Below, in pieces: positions 1-9,200 of a stretch of 64,000 nucleotides of DNA; the stretch's first letter is position 1; every line of letters begins with the position of its first letter. Under the pieces are notes generated by a model. That model had not been told where the DNA came from and searched no databases. It was given only the letters and a program-made list of their open reading frames with translations. The DNA comes from Bacteroidales bacterium UBA1181 (GTDB lineage: Bacteria > Bacteroidota > Bacteroidia > Bacteroidales > Paludibacteraceae). Where the stretch lies: assembly GCA_002310215.1 (NCBI GenBank), contig DBYR01000006.1, positions 1 to 64,000 on the forward strand, read 5' to 3'. Both the position numbers and the translations under genes were made by a program.

Positions 1-807
1 GATAGCCTTGTCACGCTCGTGTTGGAGCTCCTACCGACCTACAACGACACCATTATCGATGAATTTTGTGCAGGTGAATCATACACCCAACATGGATTCA
101 ACGTGAACAAGGGAGGCACGCACCTCAACGAATTGAAGAGTGTGCAAGGCTGCGACAGCATCATTGTACTGATACTAAACGAATTGCCAGTCTATACGGA
201 GAGCTTCAACGACACAATCTGCGAAGGAGAAGATTACCAAAAGAACGGATTCGACCTGATCCGTCCCGAAGAAGGCATAACCACTCACACGTTATCCTTC
301 CTGCCCGTCTACGGCTGCGACAGCATGGTGACGCTTCAATTGCACACCCTTCCGTTGCGAGAAAGCAGCGAAGAGCATGTCATAAAGCAAGGCACAGCCT
401 TCACCCTCAATGGGAAGAAATACAAGGAGGAAGGCACTTTCCACCAATTCAGACGAACAACCGAATATTGCGAGGATATATCCATCACCATCCAATACGA
501 GGAGACTGTCGTAGAGAGGGACACCTTCCATTTTGTGGAGATAATACCGGCCGAAATACTTATCAGGGGAGGTGGGTCCGACAATAGATGGCATGTGGAG
601 AACATCGAGTTATACCCACAGGCCGTGGTTTCCATCTACGATCGTTGGGGCAAGAAACTTTTCGAGCACAGCGACTACAACGACGAGACGGGTTGGGACG
701 GCACATACAACGGGTATGACATGCCATCGACCGACTATTGGTACTTGATTGATGTACACGAGATAGACAGAGTATACGTCGGGCATTTCACACTGATTAG
801 AAATTAA
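1..807 (+). CDS. T9SS type B exported protein, C-terminal part (5' end outside window)
   Basis: The reading frame is open from base 1, so the start lies upstream of the window. The visible part has several repeats built around a YGCDS-(M/I/L)-VTL core followed by LP, an extracellular module common in large Bacteroidota surface proteins. The last ~80 residues form a gliding-motility-associated C-terminal domain (T9SS type B sorting signal) with the VSIYDRWGKKLFE, GWDGTYNG and GHFTLIRN signatures. The protein is therefore predicted to be exported by the type IX system and held at or released from the cell surface. Its actual function cannot be told from this piece. A similar type B protein lies at the other end of the window. 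Confidence 0.85.
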   Translation, partial: DSLVTLVLELLPTYNDTIIDEFCAGESYTQHGFNVNKGGTHLNELKSVQGCDSIIVLILNELPVYTESFNDTICEGEDYQKNGFDLIRPEEGITTHTLSFLPVYGCDSMVTLQLHTLPLRESSEEHVIKQGTAFTLNGKKYKEEGTFHQFRRTTEYCEDISITIQYEETVVERDTFHFVEIIPAEILIRGGGSDNRWHVENIELYPQAVVSIYDRWGKKLFEHSDYNDETGWDGTYNGYDMPSTDYWYLIDVHEIDRVYVGHFTLIRN

Positions 808-826
808 TTAACAAAGAGATAAATCA

Positions 827-2275
827 TTGGAGACGATTAAAACAATTATTTCGGAGACAAGCTCACTGCTATGGGGGTGGCCACTCATCCTCCTTTTGGT
901 GGGCACACACATATTCCTAACGATCAGGCTACACTTTCCCCAACGCCACATTTTCAAGGCCATAAGACTAACCTTTTCGAAAGAGCGGGGCACCAGCGGA
1001 GATGTCAGCGCATTCAGCGCACTTGCGACCGCTTTGGCAGCCACCATCGGAACGGGCAACTTGGTCGGCGTGGGTACAGCCATCGCATTAGGCGGCCCCG
1101 GTGCGGTGTTCTGGTGCTGGATAACGGGTGTCTTGGGCATGGCTACCAAGTACAGCGAGGGACTGCTTGCGGTGAAGTTCAGGGTCAAGACCTCCAATGG
1201 GGAGATGCTCGGCGGACCGATGTACGCTTTGGAACGTGGATTGGGGGTCAAATGGTTAGCCGTCCTTTTCTGCGTTTTCACCGCACTCGCCTCCTTCGGC
1301 ATAGGTAACATGGTGCAAGCCAACTCCGTCGCCAATCTTTTAGAGACAGATCTTAGCATCGACACCACCTACACGGGTATCGTCATCGCCCTCCTCGTGG
1401 GGCTGGTCATGATCGGAGGGGTGAAAAGCATATCGAAGGTGTGCGGACTGCTGGTTCCCTTCATGGCTTCATTCTACATCTTAGGGTGTATCTACATTCT
1501 ATGCTGCAACCATGGACATATTCTCTCCGCCATCTCAACCATCGAACGATCCGCTTTCGACCCGCAGTCCGCTGGTGCTGGATTCATCGGCGGGACCATC
1601 ATCAACACCATACGGTATGGCGTCGCGAGAGGATTGTTCTCCAACGAGTCCGGCATGGGTTCCGCTCCTATCATCGCCGCGGCGGCAAAGACCAAAAACC
1701 CGGTGCGACAAGCATTGGTCTCCATGACCGGCACATTTTGGGACACCGTCGTCATCTGCGCCATGACCGGCATCGTCTTGGTCAGCAGCCTGGACGCACA
1801 CCCTGAAATGCAATGCGAAGGAGGTGTCAGCATGATGCATGCGGCATTCAGCACCATACCACTCGTCGGTCCGATCGTCCTGGCGGTGGGGCTCTTCACC
1901 TTCGCGTTCTCGACCATCTTAGGATGGTCCTACTACGGAGAAAAAGCCATAGAATACCTCGGAGGGAAAAGGATTATCATCGTCTACCGGCTTCTGTTCG
2001 TAGTCGGCACCTTCATCGGATCTGTGCTGGCCCTGAACGTGGTGTGGGACTTTGCGGACATCATGAACGGATTGATGACCATTCCCAACCTGATTTCCCT
2101 GATACTCCTGTCCGGCATCCTTGTAAAGGAGACCCGCAAATATCTTTGGAGGCCTGAGGGATTGAATCTGAGCCATAAAAGCGAACTGGACATCAACCTA
2201 TTAGCGAGGGAGAAGCATTTGAAGAAGAGGAAGAGAGGCATGGGGAACAGGGAATCGGCAGTTCGGCGGAGCTAA
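827..2275 (+). CDS. Sodium:amino acid symporter, AGCS family
   Basis: 482-residue polytopic membrane protein of the alanine or glycine:cation symporter family, expected to import a small neutral amino acid with Na+ across the inner membrane. The family hallmark is clear at residues ~60-110: SAL-x-TALAATIGTGNLVGVGTAIALGG followed by PGAVFWCW. Several hydrophobic helices follow to the C-terminus. Length matches the family (about 450-490). The start used here is TTG, because no ATG lies in frame ahead of the conserved first helix (GWPLILLLVG); GTG/TTG starts occur but lower certainty for the exact N-terminus. It stands alone, 19 bases after the T9SS gene. Substrate cannot be read from sequence. 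Confidence 0.9.
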   Translation: METIKTIISETSSLLWGWPLILLLVGTHIFLTIRLHFPQRHIFKAIRLTFSKERGTSGDVSAFSALATALAATIGTGNLVGVGTAIALGGPGAVFWCWITGVLGMATKYSEGLLAVKFRVKTSNGEMLGGPMYALERGLGVKWLAVLFCVFTALASFGIGNMVQANSVANLLETDLSIDTTYTGIVIALLVGLVMIGGVKSISKVCGLLVPFMASFYILGCIYILCCNHGHILSAISTIERSAFDPQSAGAGFIGGTIINTIRYGVARGLFSNESGMGSAPIIAAAAKTKNPVRQALVSMTGTFWDTVVICAMTGIVLVSSLDAHPEMQCEGGVSMMHAAFSTIPLVGPIVLAVGLFTFAFSTILGWSYYGEKAIEYLGGKRIIIVYRLLFVVGTFIGSVLALNVVWDFADIMNGLMTIPNLISLILLSGILVKETRKYLWRPEGLNLSHKSELDINLLAREKHLKKRKRGMGNRESAVRRS

Positions 2276-2538
2276 AAAATAGAATCCAACCATCACCGGA
2301 CATCGTCCATTTAACCTATTGACAAAGACTTTTTTAATTAGTGTTAAAACCACTCGAAAAGCGGATATTTTTACACAAATCAATTGGCTGATAAATAAAA
2401 AATATTTATATTTGTACAAATTATAGATTTACATTTATGTGTGCATGATTGAAATTACAAAAACGAACTAAGTACCTTGTGAAATTACGGATAGACATTC
2501 TTATAATAGCAATTCAAATAATTCAAAAATAGACGAGT

Positions 2539-2850
2539 ATGAAAAAAACTTTACAAAAACGTATGGCAATTCTTGTGCTCCTACTAGGAATAGCAGGGAA
2601 TTTCTTTGCGCAAGACGTTCTTGGACGAACGTAGACTGATTAATGAAGATGTGTGGGGGTTCGTCATCTCAGGCATGCCAACGATTTCTCAGGCACCTAT
2701 ATTGGGATTTTCCGTGTCTGGATTGAAGCCCAATTCCAATTATAGGGTTGAAGTAGAGATGTGTCTTGGTTGATCTATAGTCCAACCTATCCTAAAAAGA
2801 TGCGGGCTGTCCCTTTTTATGGAACAGCCCGCATTCCTCCAGACTATTCA
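2539..2850 (+). pseudogene. Broken, internally deleted copy of the downstream exported protein gene
   Basis: An ATG at 2539 begins a signal peptide (MKKTLQKRMAILVLLL...FAQ) whose DNA aligns with the start of the intact gene at 2953 (both begin gagtATGA(a/g)AAAA, then share CTTTACAA). The frame stops after 31 codons (stop at 2632-2634). In another frame the text continues as WGFVISG...LGFSVSGLKPNSNYRVEVEM, matching WGFIVSA...GGLKPQGKCRVEIEY of the intact gene. It then jumps directly to a copy of the intact gene's 3' end (cttggttgatctata) and terminator. So this is a tandem duplicate that lost most of its body and suffered a frameshift. It marks local duplication of the 2953-5988 gene. Confidence 0.75.
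2802..2832 (+). terminator. Hairpin, degenerate copy of the terminator at 6010-6040
   Basis: GCGGGCTGT (2802-2810) pairs with ACAGCCCGC (2824-2832). The same arms and flanking text follow the intact gene at 6010-6040, so this hairpin travelled with the duplicated 3' end. Confidence 0.6.
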
Positions 2851-2952
2851 TGTGAGAAATTTATTTTATATGGCATCAGGGTCCTGAACCCTATAAATTT
2901 AGAAAACAGACAGATGGACCCCTATAACAATGTATCAATGAGAAAATTGAGT

Positions 2953-5900
2953 ATGAGAAAAAGCTTTACAAGATGTTTGACATTCCTAGTGTTCCTATCA
3001 GGAATGTGGGTGGGTGCTCTTGCACAACAACAAGAATTGCCTTTGGTGGCGGAGATTGACTTCTCAGTGCCTGGACAGGAAGATGCACAGATGGTATCCT
3101 TGGATAAAGTAAAAGCCATGGACAATACAATCGTGCCTATCACATTGTCTACGAGCTTGAAAATGGCTGATTCCATTGCTTTCAGCGAGACAAAGTCGTC
3201 ATTCCTCGACGATCAACCCTATTATGCTGTTACTCCTAATCCAGTTCGATTGGACTCGTTTCGTATGATGGACAATGATGATAGCAGGGAATGGGGGTTT
3301 ATCGTTTCTGCAGGAAAAAGGGATCTAAATGACCAATGCATATTCTCTTGCCATGCGGGAGGTCTGAAACCCCAAGGCAAATGTAGGGTTGAAATAGAAT
3401 ATTGCAACCCCCATCCGTCATCATATCTTGACTATTTACCATCCAACCCGGAGCCACATTCCCAATATCCGTATACAGGAACATTGATGATCAGCACAGG
3501 TGAAAGACCTACGGACCATGACCCCGATCCTTATTCCATATCTTTAAATCAGCTTGCTGCGGGAAAGTGTAAGCAGGTGATATATGAGACTACCGCATCT
3601 CTGACTAAATTTGGCGGCAAGGGAGACCTGAACTTCCATTTGACATCCGTCCTCTTGCATCAAGGTCAAGCTATCATGATCAAGTCCATACGAATCTATG
3701 CTGAGATTGCGCCTATTGTTTATGGACCGGAAGAGGTATGTGTGGGTTCGAATATTGTGTTGTCCGCTGATACAATATACAAGAGCACCTCTATTCAGTG
3801 GTATGAGAATGGCCACGAAATCTCATGGGGTACAGATTGGGAGTATATGCATATTTCACATCCTGATTCCCCTCAAGAATCAGTTACCTATTCTTATACT
3901 CTCACAACATCGAGCGGCAAGATGCAGTCTGCATCGTTTCAAGTCAAGGAAATAGAGTGCTGTAAAAACGACATTGGTCAACCGTTGCCTCACCATCTGC
4001 TTTGGCAAGAGGACTTCGGAACCTTCACGTCCGACTCCACTTATTGGTCGTGGGACTATTCCGATCCGAATGCGCCTAAGAAAGTGATGCATAACGATGC
4101 CGAGAAGTGGAGCACATGTTATGGCTTGGAACTTAATGGGTATGCATGTGCCTCCAAACCTTCTTATGACGCCAACTATACCGTTGCCGGCAATGTGACC
4201 AGTTCAATTGGTGTCAACGTGTCGAATGGTACGCTTTGGGAATTTGAAGCCAGATGTTTTAACGGGAAGTATCCTACTGAAAACGGAAGATCGTTCGCTC
4301 CTGACCATACTTACCAAGGCTTGGATTATGGAGGTATGCTATTCATAAACGGGAACCAATACGATAGTTCTATCATTTATTCAAAAACAATAAAAGATCC
4401 GATTATACAGAATGCTTCCCTGATGGCAAGATGCTATGTGAATACGTTTATTGGGGAAACAACTAATGGTAAAGTATATCTGCGTCTAACCGATTTAAAG
4501 TCAGGTATAGTTGCGGAATCGAATGTTGTGGATGGCCTGAAACTTGTCGGGTCAGATTGGGCGGAAGCTTCTGTCCGCACTGATTTTGAAGGAGATGAGG
4601 TTTTGCTTGAGGTCATTCTACTCGCCGACAACGCATTAGGTAATGACTTCATCTTGGACGACATCCAACTCTTCACATGTGCAGCACAGGAGAATCCGTA
4701 CATCAATTGCACCGAATCCGTCAAACCTATCATCTATGCGGATGGCAAAAACGTAACGAGCATCCATCTAAAATCGGGAGAGTCCGTGACACTGACCTCG
4801 AACGATGTGACAACCCCAGACAAGGATGGCAATCCTTATACCGACTTCACAATGTATTGGTACAAGGATAACGTTGAATCAACACCATACAAAGCAACCG
4901 TTGGTGTGGTTATTAATCCTTTGGAGTTGAGCTGGGAAGATGCGGACAAAAATGGCACCTTATTCATCCTGAAGGTACAGGACAACGTCTTGGACGCAAA
5001 TGGCAAAAGAATAAACGATTGCAATACGTATGACACCATCACCGTCTATGCGGACACTGACACCACCCCTGAAATCCAAAACTATTGCCTGGACGAAAAC
5101 GGCAACAAGATCCCGAAGAAACTGGTTTGGCAGGAGGACTTCGGCACTTTCACGTCCGACTCCACTTATTGGTCGTGGGACTATTCCGATCCGAATGCGC
5201 CTAAGAAAGTGATGCATAACGATGCCGAGAAGTGGAGCACATGTTATGGCCTAGAACTTAACGGGTATTTGTGTGCCACAAAGCCTTCTTATGACGCCAA
5301 CTATACTGTTGCCGGCAACGTGACTTCTTCGGAAGATGTTGATGTGTCGGGTGGTACGCGTTGGTCATATGAAGCTTATTGTTTTAACGGAGAGACTCCT
5401 GGGAGAAACGGCAAGGCATTCGCTCCTGACCATACTTACCAAGGTTTGGATTATGGAGGTATGCTATTCATAAACGGGAACCAATACGATAGTTCTATCA
5501 TTTATTCAAAAACAATAAAAGATCCGATTATACAGAATGCTTCCCTGATGGCAAGATGCTATGTGAATACGTTTATTGGGGAAACAACTAATGGTAAAGT
5601 ATATCTGCGTCTAACCGATTTAAAGTCAGGTATAGTTGCGGAATCGAATGTTGTGGATGGCCTGAAACTCGTCGGGTCAGATTGGGGAGAAGCTTCTGTC
5701 CGCGCTGATTTTGAAGGGGATGAGGTTTTGCTTGAGGTCATTCTACTCGCCGACAACGCATTAGGTAATGACTTCATCTTGGACGACATCCAACTCTTCA
5801 CATGCGCACCTACCGAGCACGTGGGCGTTGAAACGCAACCTGCGGCTGACATGGACGAGTTGGTTAACGTCTATACGATCTCCGGTATCATCGTAAAATC

Positions 5901-5988
5901 CAACGTCAAGAGGTCTGAGGCATTGGATGGATTGAAGAAGGGTTCCTACTATATCGTAGGCCACGAAAAGGTGCTGGTTGATCTATAA
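2953..5988 (+). CDS. Large exported protein with duplicated carbohydrate-binding-like domains and T9SS type A tail
   Basis: About 1011 residues from the ATG at 2953. ATGs at 2914 and 2938 and the open frame back to 2761 are less likely: 2953 is the start that aligns with the start of the degenerate upstream copy, and earlier codons run through a duplicated terminator. A signal peptide (FLVFLSGMWVGALAQQ) is followed by an N-terminal domain, an Ig-like stretch, then two nearly identical ~227-residue domains (each starting WQEDFGTFTSDSTYWSW and ending ILDDIQLFTC) separated by an Ig-like linker. The end (VYTISGIIV...GLKKGSYYIVG...VLVDL) is a T9SS type A sorting domain. Such jelly-roll-like domains often bind polysaccharide, but no catalytic motif is seen. 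Function unknown; surface adhesin or binding protein is plausible. Confidence 0.85.
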   Translation: MRKSFTRCLTFLVFLSGMWVGALAQQQELPLVAEIDFSVPGQEDAQMVSLDKVKAMDNTIVPITLSTSLKMADSIAFSETKSSFLDDQPYYAVTPNPVRLDSFRMMDNDDSREWGFIVSAGKRDLNDQCIFSCHAGGLKPQGKCRVEIEYCNPHPSSYLDYLPSNPEPHSQYPYTGTLMISTGERPTDHDPDPYSISLNQLAAGKCKQVIYETTASLTKFGGKGDLNFHLTSVLLHQGQAIMIKSIRIYAEIAPIVYGPEEVCVGSNIVLSADTIYKSTSIQWYENGHEISWGTDWEYMHISHPDSPQESVTYSYTLTTSSGKMQSASFQVKEIECCKNDIGQPLPHHLLWQEDFGTFTSDSTYWSWDYSDPNAPKKVMHNDAEKWSTCYGLELNGYACASKPSYDANYTVAGNVTSSIGVNVSNGTLWEFEARCFNGKYPTENGRSFAPDHTYQGLDYGGMLFINGNQYDSSIIYSKTIKDPIIQNASLMARCYVNTFIGETTNGKVYLRLTDLKSGIVAESNVVDGLKLVGSDWAEASVRTDFEGDEVLLEVILLADNALGNDFILDDIQLFTCAAQENPYINCTESVKPIIYADGKNVTSIHLKSGESVTLTSNDVTTPDKDGNPYTDFTMYWYKDNVESTPYKATVGVVINPLELSWEDADKNGTLFILKVQDNVLDANGKRINDCNTYDTITVYADTDTTPEIQNYCLDENGNKIPKKLVWQEDFGTFTSDSTYWSWDYSDPNAPKKVMHNDAEKWSTCYGLELNGYLCATKPSYDANYTVAGNVTSSEDVDVSGGTRWSYEAYCFNGETPGRNGKAFAPDHTYQGLDYGGMLFINGNQYDSSIIYSKTIKDPIIQNASLMARCYVNTFIGETTNGKVYLRLTDLKSGIVAESNVVDGLKLVGSDWGEASVRADFEGDEVLLEVILLADNALGNDFILDDIQLFTCAPTEHVGVETQPAADMDELVNVYTISGIIVKSNVKRSEALDGLKKGSYYIVGHEKVLVDL
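4001..4680 (+). repeat. 680-bp intragenic repeat, copy 1
   Basis: Aligns without net gaps to 5126-5805. Both begin TTTGGCA(A/G)GAGGACTTCGG and end CAACTCTTCACATG(T/C). The last ~360 bases are almost identical, while a ~100-base central part (around 4200-4290) has diverged in sequence but not length. Confidence 0.9.
5126..5805 (+). repeat. 680-bp intragenic repeat, copy 2
   Basis: Second copy of the 4001-4680 unit in the same gene and frame. Near-identity of the distal half points to recent duplication or ongoing gene conversion. Confidence 0.9.
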
Positions 5989-6009
5989 TCCACCTCTCTA
6001 ACAAAAGAT

Positions 6010-6044
6010 GCGGGCTGTTCCATGCTGTGGAACAGCCCGCTTTC
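6010..6044 (+). terminator. Terminator after the large exported protein
   Basis: GCGGGCTGTTCC (6010-6021) and GGAACAGCCCGC (6029-6040) form a perfect 12-bp stem with a 7-base loop, followed by a short T run, 22 bases after the stop codon. Confidence 0.8.
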
Positions 6045-6142
6045 GTATCAGAAGCGCAGGGAGGGCATTCTCGTGCGTTTAAAGGGTGTTACGAGAGGAA
6101 GGGCGGACCTCTACCCTGTCCCAATAAAATCTTCCGAAAAAA

Positions 6143-6194
6143 AGCGAAAAAAAGAACCCCGCAGGATAGACCAACAGTCTCGAACCTGCGGGGT
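6143..6194 (-). terminator. Terminator of the purF-like/pyrG/carAB operon
   Basis: ACCCCGCAGG (6156-6165) and CCTGCGGGGT (6185-6194) form a 10-bp stem. Read leftwards it is followed by a T-rich tract (complement of gaaaaaaag), 25 bases past the carAB stop codon. It also separates the convergent gene on the plus strand. Confidence 0.8.
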
Positions 6195-6219
6195 GTAAAA
6201 CAATCGTCCGAAAAGAGGC

Positions 6220-9200
6220 TTAGCGGTACTCCCTCCAACTCTTGATGGCCAACTCGTCCAACTTAGTGGTGCAGAAGGCGCGGATGAAGGCCGAAGCCAG
6301 TCGTGAGTTGGTGATCAACGTGATGTTCAGATCCACCGCCGCGCGACGGATGATATAACCGTTCGTCAACTCTCCCGTGGACAAATCCTTCGGGATGTTA
6401 ACCACCATATCGATCTTATGCTGATGCAACAAATCCAATGCCTGTGGGGTCTTCTCCTTATCGCTTGGCCAGAAGACCTCCGTGTTCGGGATACCATTGT
6501 CCGTCAGGAAGCGGCTTGTGCCTGGTGTCGCATACAACTCATACCCGTGCTCGATGAGCAAGCGGGCAGGCTCCAGCAACGAGACCTTATCCTTCGCAGG
6601 TCCGGTGGAAAGGAGGACCGTCTTCTTCGGAATACGATGTCCGACGGAAAGCATACTCTTCAGCAATGCGCAGGATGTGTCGTCACCCAAGCAACCCACC
6701 TCACCGGTAGAGGTCATGTCGACGCCCAACACTGGGTCGGCCTTCTGCAACCTGTTGAAGGAGAACTGCGAAGCCTTAATACCCACATAATCAAAGTCGA
6801 AGAACGATTTGCTCAGTTTCTCCACAGGCAAGCCCAACATCACACGGGTCGCCAAATCGATGAAGTTGACCTTCAAGATCTTACTTACGAACGGGAAGGA
6901 ACGACTGGCGCGGAGGTTACACTCGATCACCTTGATTTCGTTCTCCCTCGCCAAGTATTGGATGTTGAATGGTCCCGATATATGCAACTCCCTAGCAATC
7001 TGAGCGGATATCTTCTTGATACGGCGAACCGTCTCCACATATAGTTTCTGCGCAGGGAACTGTATCGTGGCGTCTCCCGAGTGGACACCCGCATACTCGA
7101 TGTGCTCTGAAATAGCGTATGCCAAGATCTCGCCATCCTTCGCCACCGCATCCATCTCCACCTCCTTGGTGTTCTGCATGAACTTAGAGATGACGACCGG
7201 ATGTTTCTTGGAGACATTCGCCGCCAACGTCAGGAAGCGCTCCAACTCATCCTGGTTACTGCAAACATTCATCGCCGCACCCGAAAGCACGTACGAAGGG
7301 CGCACCAGAACAGGGAAGCCCACTCGCTGGATGAAGGCGTTCACATCCTCCATGGAGGTCAGGGCGCTCCACTCAGGCTGATCCACACCGATACGGTCGA
7401 GCATGGCCGAGAATCTATCCCTATCCTCCGCGTTATCGATATAATTGGCTTGCGTACCCAAGATAGGCACCTTCTGCGCATCCAGTTTCATGGCGAGGTT
7501 GTTCGGTATCTGGCCACCCGTGCTGACAATCACACCCTTAGGCGACTCCAGCTCGATGATATCCATCACACGTTCGAACGTCAGCTCGTCGAAGTAGAGG
7601 CGGTCGCACATGTCATAATCCGTGGAGACCGTTTCAGGGTTATAATTGATCATAACGCTTCTGAAGCCCTCCTTGCGTATCGTGTTCAGCGCCTGCACAC
7701 CGCACCAGTCGAACTCCACGGAGGAGCCGATACGGTAGGCGCCGGAGCCCAACACCATGATCGTGCGGTTGTCCCGTTCACAGACCACATCACTCTTAAC
7801 GGCGGAGTATGTGAGGTACAGATAGTTCGTCTGGGCAGGATATTCAGCCGCCAGCGTATCAATCTGCTTAATGAAAGGCAAGATGCCCAATTGCTTACGA
7901 TGCGAGCGAACGACCAGCACAGCGTCCTCGATATCCATCTTGCTGCCCATATCCAATGCGCGGGCGATCTGGAAATCAGTAAAGCCATATACCTTCGCGC
8001 ACTTCAGAAGGTTGTTCGGCAACGCCTCAAGCGAAGAGACTGCCTGCAACTCCTTGTTGACCAAATGGATGTTCATGAGCTTATCCAAAAACCAGCAATC
8101 GATCTTCGTAAGCTCATGGATCTGCGCCACGGAATAACCTATCTCAAAGGCTTTTTCTATGACGAATATACGTTTATCGGTTGGCGCCCTCAATGAACCA
8201 TCGATGTCGGCGATCTCCAACTCTTTGTTACCCACGAATCCGTGCATACCCTGACCGATCATACGCAAGCCCTTCTGGACAGCCTCCTCGAACGTACGTC
8301 CGATGGCCATCACCTCGCCGACCGACTTCATGGAGCTACCCAGCTCACGGTCCACGCCGCGGAACTTACCCAAGTCCCAACGAGGAATCTTACATACCAC
8401 ATAATCCAAGGCTGGCTCGAAGAAGGCGGAAGTGGTCTTCGTCACAGAGTTCTTCAAATCGAAGAGGCCATAGCCCAAGCCCAACTTAGCCGCCACGAAG
8501 GCCAACGGATAACCCGTCGCCTTACTTGCCAAAGCGGAGGAGCGGGACAAGCGGGCATTCACCTCGATCACCCTATAATCCTCACTCACAGGGTCGAAGG
8601 CATATTGCACGTTGCACTCACCCACGATACCGATGTGACGGATGATCTTTATGGCAAGCGCACGCAACTTATGGTACTCACTGTTCGTGAGCGTCTGCGA
8701 CGGAGCGATGACGATGGACTCACCCGTATGGATACCAAGCGGATCGAAGTTCTCCATGTTACATACCGTGATGCAATTGTCGAAGCGGTCACGCACCACC
8801 TCGTACTCAATCTCCTTCCAGCCCTTCAACGATTTCTCCACAAGTACTTGCGGGGAGAATGCAAAGGCTTTCTCGGCCAATTTATTCAACTGCTCCTCGT
8901 TGTCGCAGAAGCCTGAGCCAAGTCCGCCCAAGGCATAGGCCGCGCGGAGGATGACCGGATAGCCCAGTTCCTTAGCCGCCTCACGAGCCTCCTGCACATT
9001 CTCACAAGCGTGTGACTTGATCGTCTTCACATTGATCTCGTCCAGCTTGTTGACGAAGAGCTCACGGTCTTCCGTATCAATGATCGCCTGCACCGGCGTA
9101 CCCAGCACACGCACATTGTATTTCTTCAGTATATCGTTCTTATACAACTCGACACCGCAGTTCAGCGCCGTCTGGCCACCGAACGAGAGCAGGATTCCGT

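Noticed and set aside
2761..2952. N-terminal extension of the large exported protein to the frame start at 2761
   Set aside because: It would run through a duplicated stop-and-terminator region; the signal peptide and the degenerate copy both point to the start at 2953.
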